Below are positions 59,421 to 64,000 of a DNA stretch of 64,000 nt, piece after piece. The stretch is from Heterobilharzia americana (lineage: Eukaryota > Platyhelminthes > Trematoda > Strigeidida > Schistosomatidae), in assembly GCA_944470555.2 (NCBI GenBank), contig OX104134.1, forward strand, positions 103,348,701-103,412,700. The letters run 5' to 3'. Position 1 is the first letter of the stretch. Each line of letters opens with the position of its first letter. A model generated the notes under the pieces. That model was not told the DNA's origin. It searched no databases and was given only the letters and a program-made list of their open reading frames with translations. Made by a program: the position numbers and the translations under genes.

Positions 59421-59578
59421 AGCTAGTGCAGTTGATTTCCAGAATAATCCTCGAAGTGTTTTATATAATCTCCCGGCAAAATAACCAGCAAAAAGACCCA
59501 TAAAGACGTAGGTAAATATGGCGGCATTCATCAATGCACCACGCGAAGCAGGTGATAATGTGCCAAGCATTGCAAAAA
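59421..59578 (-). CDS. TM9SF4: displaced TM9SF exon, on the strand opposite the rest of the gene
   Basis: A 158-bp exon with a strong acceptor (TTTTCTTTTCAG before 59578) and a GTAAGT donor after 59421. It encodes AMLGTLSPASRGALMNAAIF, YVFMGLFAGYFAGRLYKTLR and WKSTALA, the conserved TM9SF segment directly before the LLFPG exon. It ends in phase 0 and the exon at 39730 starts in phase 0. Aligned with TM9SF4 from memory, the WK-to-PG spacing across the join has exactly the expected length. It is therefore the neighbouring exon of the same gene, or of a close paralogue, but lies about 8.5 kb past the gene's stop on the opposite strand. No earlier TM9SF exon was found between here and the window end. 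Confidence 0.93.
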
Positions 59579-59859
59579 CTGAAAAGAAAAATTTCATAAC
59601 AGTTTGTAGTGATAACTTTACCAGTAAAATTAAACAGCAAGTGTCCCGAAAGTAAAAAGCAAACAACAAATGTGAAAGCAGATGAATACCAGGGTTTGAG
59701 AGGTTACCAATTAATAAAGTTTTCAATAAAGATATCATATAAGTAATAGCCACAAACATCTAAATAGGATAGCTACAGGTACACACGATTTAAAATATGC
59801 ACGCCAAATGGCTCGGATATACTTCAGTCCTTTTGAAAATAATTACGCATTGCGAGTTG

Positions 59860-61165
59860 GACTGACTCAATAAATAACGTGGTAAATGTATGATTTCTAT
59901 GTGATTCCACTGAAGAAAATTTTGACGTGCGTATCCCCAAATCATTATTTAGAAGAAATGCTTTACATATTGAGTTCAAATTCAATAACCGGCTGTGCAG
60001 ACAGAACGACAGGGTGCAACGGGGTCATTACTCGGCCTCTGCTAGCAGACTGCTTCAAGACAAACTAGGAAAATAATACGCACTACTCGAGAATTAATAA
60101 TCCCTACCTATATAGCAGATATATGGATGATATATTCATCATATATAATGAAAATACTGGTATTAGGGCGATAGTCAACAAGTTATCATCAATATATCAA
60201 CGTCAAATCCCCATGTGAAGAAAATTCAGGATTTCATTTGCCGAATGAGTTATTGACAAGGAGACTGCATAATTCCCTTCAGAGATCAATCTACAAGAAG
60301 TCGATTTAGAATAGACAATACGCGAATTTGCATATTTGGACACCACTCATCAGAAAAATAAATGTGATTCATTCTTTGTCACTAAAAGTCAGAAGAAACT
60401 ACATAAATTACACAGTCGACGTTGAGTTCGTAACACCTAGAAAAATACTTAAACAAAATGGATATCTATCCAGACTTACTGACTAAAACTTCAGATCCAA
60501 ACAGAATACGGAGCAAGTAATTACAGTTCTCAAGAAGACTTTATTTACAGAAGTTGGTTTCAAAGCTAATAACCGCACCAAAGATCCTGAGGAAACGGCT
60601 GTCCAAATCAGTTACAAAAATATTTTTCGCCTATGAAACTACCGATGAGCTTATCCAGTCTGTAAATAATTCTGAGATATGTCAAGTATAGCTGCCAGTT
60701 CGCACTACTTTTATACGCGTCTAAAAGATCACATCCTCCTGGAAATCTACCAAAATACACGACCCAAAGTATACATTTTCTAAACGCACTTCCCAGCATT
60801 ATCCTCCATGGTTATACAGTAGAATATGCTAATCGACCACCAGTTCGATTCTTGACCACCCGGTAAACTTTGTCCAAACCTGAGTCCTCTATCAAAGACA
60901 TCTACCAAGTAAAACCCAAGAGTTTAAAGCTATTCCCCAGTCCCAAATTATCCATGTCAGTGGAGATAATAGTTAACAAATGCGGACCTGATCTGTATGT
61001 GCACAAGACTGAAAAACTCACTAAATCAAAGCAGAACCTCTCACACACGAGCATCGGTTCCAGTGGCCAGACTTTACAGAAGTATACAAAGAACAGTCGA
61101 TAGAAAAAGACTGCTACTCAAGAAGACAAAGAAGTACTAAAGAATAAACAATCCGAAGAAAAACG
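59860..61165 (+). mobile_element. Penelope-like element remnant, second copy
   Basis: Plus-strand remnant. From about 59905 it reads IPLKKILTCVSPNHYLEEML; then GVITRPLLADCF (family form GSPLGPLLADCF) and RYMDDIFIIYNENTG with intact YMDD at 60120-60131. Later blocks to about 61100 (LKDHILLEIYQNTRPKVYIF; SSGQTLQKYTKNS) are frame-broken. I could not identify the GIY-YIG part with confidence. The start is truncated within the RT. The DENT/NENT match after MDD links it to the copy at 0.5-2 kb. Confidence 0.75.
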
Positions 61166-61619
61166 TTAGTGCGAATATTCAAGCTTTAGAAGACGGTAAG
61201 AAAAGAATACATCCCAGCCAATGTGACCGATTTTCAGCCACATCACCAAGAGTTCTCAACTACCGATTCCTATCGTCTGAGACCCAAACCACGCAGTCTA
61301 CATCTACTAACACGGGTCAGATCAACAGTAAGAGACTTAATGGACTGGTGTCACGTCTTAGTCTGGCCACCCTGAATCCTCTTCCAACCTAATCCAGCTT
61401 CCGCTAGCATGGCACGTCGTGGTAGGTGGTGGTTCAGCATGCGCAGCACATGTCCCAATCATCTCAGTTGACTAAGTTTCCTAGTCTTACCAATCGACTT
61501 GCCTGATAATCTTCCCCTGACTTCAACATTGCTCACACGATTATTCCACAACACGCAAGTAAGCCTACCTACGATCAAAAACCTGTAATCGCTTCATGTC
61601 TTCTACTTTCAATGGATCT
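61166..61619 (-). mobile_element. RTE C-terminal remnant, inverted copy of 35365-35697
   Basis: Minus-strand RTE C-terminal region. From 61619 down to 61287 it is almost identical to plus-strand 35365-35697; I saw one or two differences. It then continues (DVAENRSHW-like) into a 3' UTR variant to about 61166. Confidence 0.85.
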
Positions 61620-63530
61620 GCAATTCACTCACAGGGGAGACGACTGGAACGGTGGGTAGAACACTTCGAGGAACAGTTTAACTGGCCTCTAGCCACCATT
61701 AAGTTGCCCGCTATTCAGTCGGATCTTGAATAGAACATTCAGATAGGTCCCCAACACTAGGAGAAGTTGAGAAAGCGGTGGGTAACCTGAAACGAGGAAG
61801 GGCAGCAGGACCAAACAGACTACCTGCTGAGGCATACAAGAATGGTGGTAGAGTGCTCCTAGTCAGGTTAACAGAAATACTAACCAGTATATGAGAATTA
61901 AATACCATCCCCTCCTACTGGTCTAAGTCACTCATTATCCCAGTCTTAAAGAAAGGCGAGAAGTCCTCTTGTGATAACCACAGAGGAATCAGCCTGACGA
62001 ACATAGTATCAAAAATTCTAGGTTCTACGATTCTTCAACGCCTGAGTGGAGCTCGAGAACAACAGGCCCGAGAAAACCAGGCAGGCTTTAGACCCAGCCG
62101 CGGCTGTATCGACCAAATATTCACACTGCACCAGGTCCTGAGACATAGGCACGCTTACCGACATACACCAATAGTTGTATTTCTCAACCTGAAGGTGGCA
62201 TTCGACTCCGTTGAAAGAGGAGTCGCATGGTAATGTCTTCCACTGAAAGGCGTGCCGAGTAAGCACATCATCTTATTCAGGGCTCTCTACTCGAACACTT
62301 GTGAGCGTGTTAGAGCCTGCGGCAAGTTGTCCACGGAGCTATACTCATCGAGTGGTGTCCGTCAAGGATGCCCACAGTCTCAATTCTTATTCAATTTTAT
62401 CATACATATTCTCATGGAGGTCTCCCTCTCGTCACCTGACTACACAGAGATTGACCTAATCACAGGAGAACTTTCGTTAGACCTAGAATATCCAGATGAC
62501 ATAGTCTTGTTAGGTGAAGACGCTGACAAGATGCAGAGTCTTCTGGGCACTTTGAGTGGGAATTTGAGAATGTTTGAGATGCGTTCCTCATCACCCAAAT
62601 GCAAATTGTTGCTTCAGGATTGGTCTTCAACGGTGCCCCACCGCGGCTAACAAGAGAGTGTAGCGGTTATGTGTCGACCACTTCACTTACCTGGGAAGTA
62701 GGATCAGCCCTGGTGGCTGGCTCAGTGGACGATGAAATCTCCGTACGAATACAAAAAGGCTTGGCTGACTTATGCCAACTTACGCCACCTGTGGTGCCGC
62801 TGTGATATCCGATTGTGTATTAAGGGTGGCGTGTACTGCACGGCAGTCCGCTCTGCTCTGCTGTACGGCTATGAAACATGGCCACTGAAGGTGGAAGACA
62901 TGAGAAGGCTTCAGGTGTTTGATCACCGTTGCCTTCGTAGTGTAGGCCACCGTATTCCATGGTGTCACCACGTGAGTAACGCAGAAGTCAGGCTCAGGTG
63001 TAGAGGTTTAGGGAGAAGAAGTAAATCAGTAGACGAGGTTATGAACCTTCATCGACTGAGATGGTTGGGACACGTGTTTCGTATGCCTAGTCGCCGATTG
63101 CCTCGTCACACAATGTTGGTCGAAGTAGGTTCAGGCTGGAAAAAGGCTCGAGGTGGCCAGACTAAAACATGGCACCAATGTATGAAGTCTCTGACTGTTG
63201 GTTTGAGCCATGTAGGGCGATGTAGACTGGGTGGTTGGGGTCCGCGGGACAAGAGGAACCAGTGGTTGGCGACTCTGGGCGACATGGCTTAGAACGGATG
63301 TCAGTGGCGCAGAAGTATACATACATAATCCTTATCTTAACGATGCTTTACCGAATCTCACCATTTTGTCATTCCTCTTTCCTTTCTTCTCGTATTTTAT
63401 ATTTCTTTTGACTGCATTCTCTGATCTTCATTCTTCACCTCACTACCTTTCTACTTGATGTACTGTACTGAGCTGTGGCAACTCGGACTGTTACGCAGTA
63501 ATACCTGGTCCTATGTGGATATTGATTGTG
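61620..63530 (+). mobile_element. old RTE copy, inverted counterpart of 29520-31017
   Basis: Plus-strand 5'-truncated RTE. It begins near 61633 in the linker (GRRLERWVEHFEEQFNWP), passes through FNA-LSGAREQQAREN at about 62040, SSGVRQGCPQSQFLFNF and LEYPDDIVLLGEDADKM at 62340-62535, and a long C-terminal frame at 62732-63292 (CTAVRSALLYGYETWPLKVE; LRWLGHVFRMPSRRL). It ends at a 3' UTR at about 63530. From 62035 on it is about 99% identical to 31017-29520 in reverse. It has about 400 bp more 5' sequence than that copy. Confidence 0.85.
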
Positions 63531-63534
63531 GCCA

Positions 63535-64000
63535 CAGCTCACAGGGAACTAACGGGCTCTGCTGGTGAAAGCCTTTCTCCCTCTTTGTCCTACCACACCA
63601 GCAAGGTGTGCTGAATTGCGGTTAGACAAAAAGCAGTTACTATTATGGCGTAAACTGCTATGATGTGGATTAAGGGTTGAGAGAGAAGTCGTACTGCTGG
63701 CTAGACAGCAGTGTGATGGGAGTAAGGTGTTTTCTTTTGACGGCGAGAAGTGGCGCGCTGATGCTCCATCCCTTATGGGAAAGGACAGTTAGAAAAGACA
63801 GGCTCCAAAAATAGCAAACTACCATCACTGCGTAGCATCCCGATGCCTGCAACATTGTTTCATAGTCGAATACGAATACAATAAACCGAAATCTTAAGCT
63901 CGGAAAAAAGTCGTGTGACTGGTCTCAAAAGATGTCCATCGGGTTCTGCGGTCAAAAATTAATCATTCTTTTTCAGGTTCCTCAAGAAGACCTGGTTTTC
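63535..64000 (+). mobile_element. RTE 5' end, running off the window
   Basis: Begins directly after the previous element's 3' end. It matches the 5' UTR of copies A and B in reverse (GGTTAGACAAAAAGCAGTTA; GAAGTCGTACTGCTGGCTAG; AGTAAGGTGTTTTCTTTTGA), then the start of the coding part (TCTTTTTCAGGTTCCTCAAGA). More diverged than A or B. The rest lies beyond 64000. Confidence 0.7.

Noticed and set aside
39730..59578. Trans-splicing or exon scrambling as the normal way to express the TM9SF gene
   Set aside because: Flatworm trans-splicing adds a spliced leader, not internal exons from the other strand; an inversion or misassembly is simpler.
1..64000. CRISPR arrays, bacterial operons or phage genes
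   Set aside because: No spaced direct repeats, no tightly packed ORFs with ribosome binding sites and no prokaryotic protein families; the repeats seen are eukaryotic retroelements and microsatellites.

Overview
The window looks like nuclear DNA of a parasitic flatworm, most likely a blood fluke of the Schistosoma type. It is AT-rich and has spliced genes with GT/AG introns. It is crowded with RTE-clade (SR2-like) non-LTR retrotransposons, CR1-like LINE fragments, Penelope-like elements and tRNA-derived SINEs, and one SINE carries a schistosome-type hammerhead ribozyme fold. I see no bacterial operons, CRISPR array or rRNA genes. The species is an inference; the repeat families are recognised from memory of published schistosome elements.

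Two host genes can be supported. A two-pore-domain potassium channel lies on the minus strand, with two exons at 10578-10305 and 7900-7634; the second ends inside the pore signature. A transmembrane-9 superfamily (TM9SF4-like) gene lies on the plus strand, with five spliced exons between 39730 and 50938 that end at a normal stop. The exon that should come just before 39730 is at 59421-59578 on the opposite strand, beyond the 3' end of the gene and across a 500-N gap. Reading phase and protein alignment across that junction are perfect. The window therefore holds an inversion or a mis-oriented scaffold piece.

Layout: 0.5-2 kb, dead Penelope-like element (minus); 2-7.6 kb, mostly unrecognised; 7.6-10.6 kb, K2P channel; 12.9-15.9 kb, two inverted and apparently identical ~950-bp pieces of a dead CR1-like element; 16.7-19.7 kb, other LINE debris; 20-23 kb, RTE debris carrying SINE pieces; 23.2-27.2 kb, full-length RTE copy A with a 15-bp target duplication, nested in an older RTE; 27.2-29.5 kb, RTE scraps; 29.5-31.0 kb, old RTE copy; 31.0-34.95 kb, RTE copy B, almost identical to A in its 3' three quarters; 34.95-35.77 kb, RTE scrap; 35.77-36.97 kb, a very long ATGT microsatellite; 39.7-51.1 kb, TM9SF gene with LINE, SINE, hammerhead and foldback repeats in its introns; 51.6-55.9 kb, SINE and RTE pieces on both sides of the N gap; 59.4 kb, displaced TM9SF exon; 59.9-61.2 kb, second Penelope-like element; 61.2-64 kb, three RTE pieces, two of them inverted near-copies of pieces at 29.5-35.7 kb.

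Apart from the two host genes, almost everything recognisable is transposable-element sequence at different stages of decay. The most informative features are structural: inverted duplications, a sharp change in similarity along the two RTE copies, a shared frameshift, and the split TM9SF gene.
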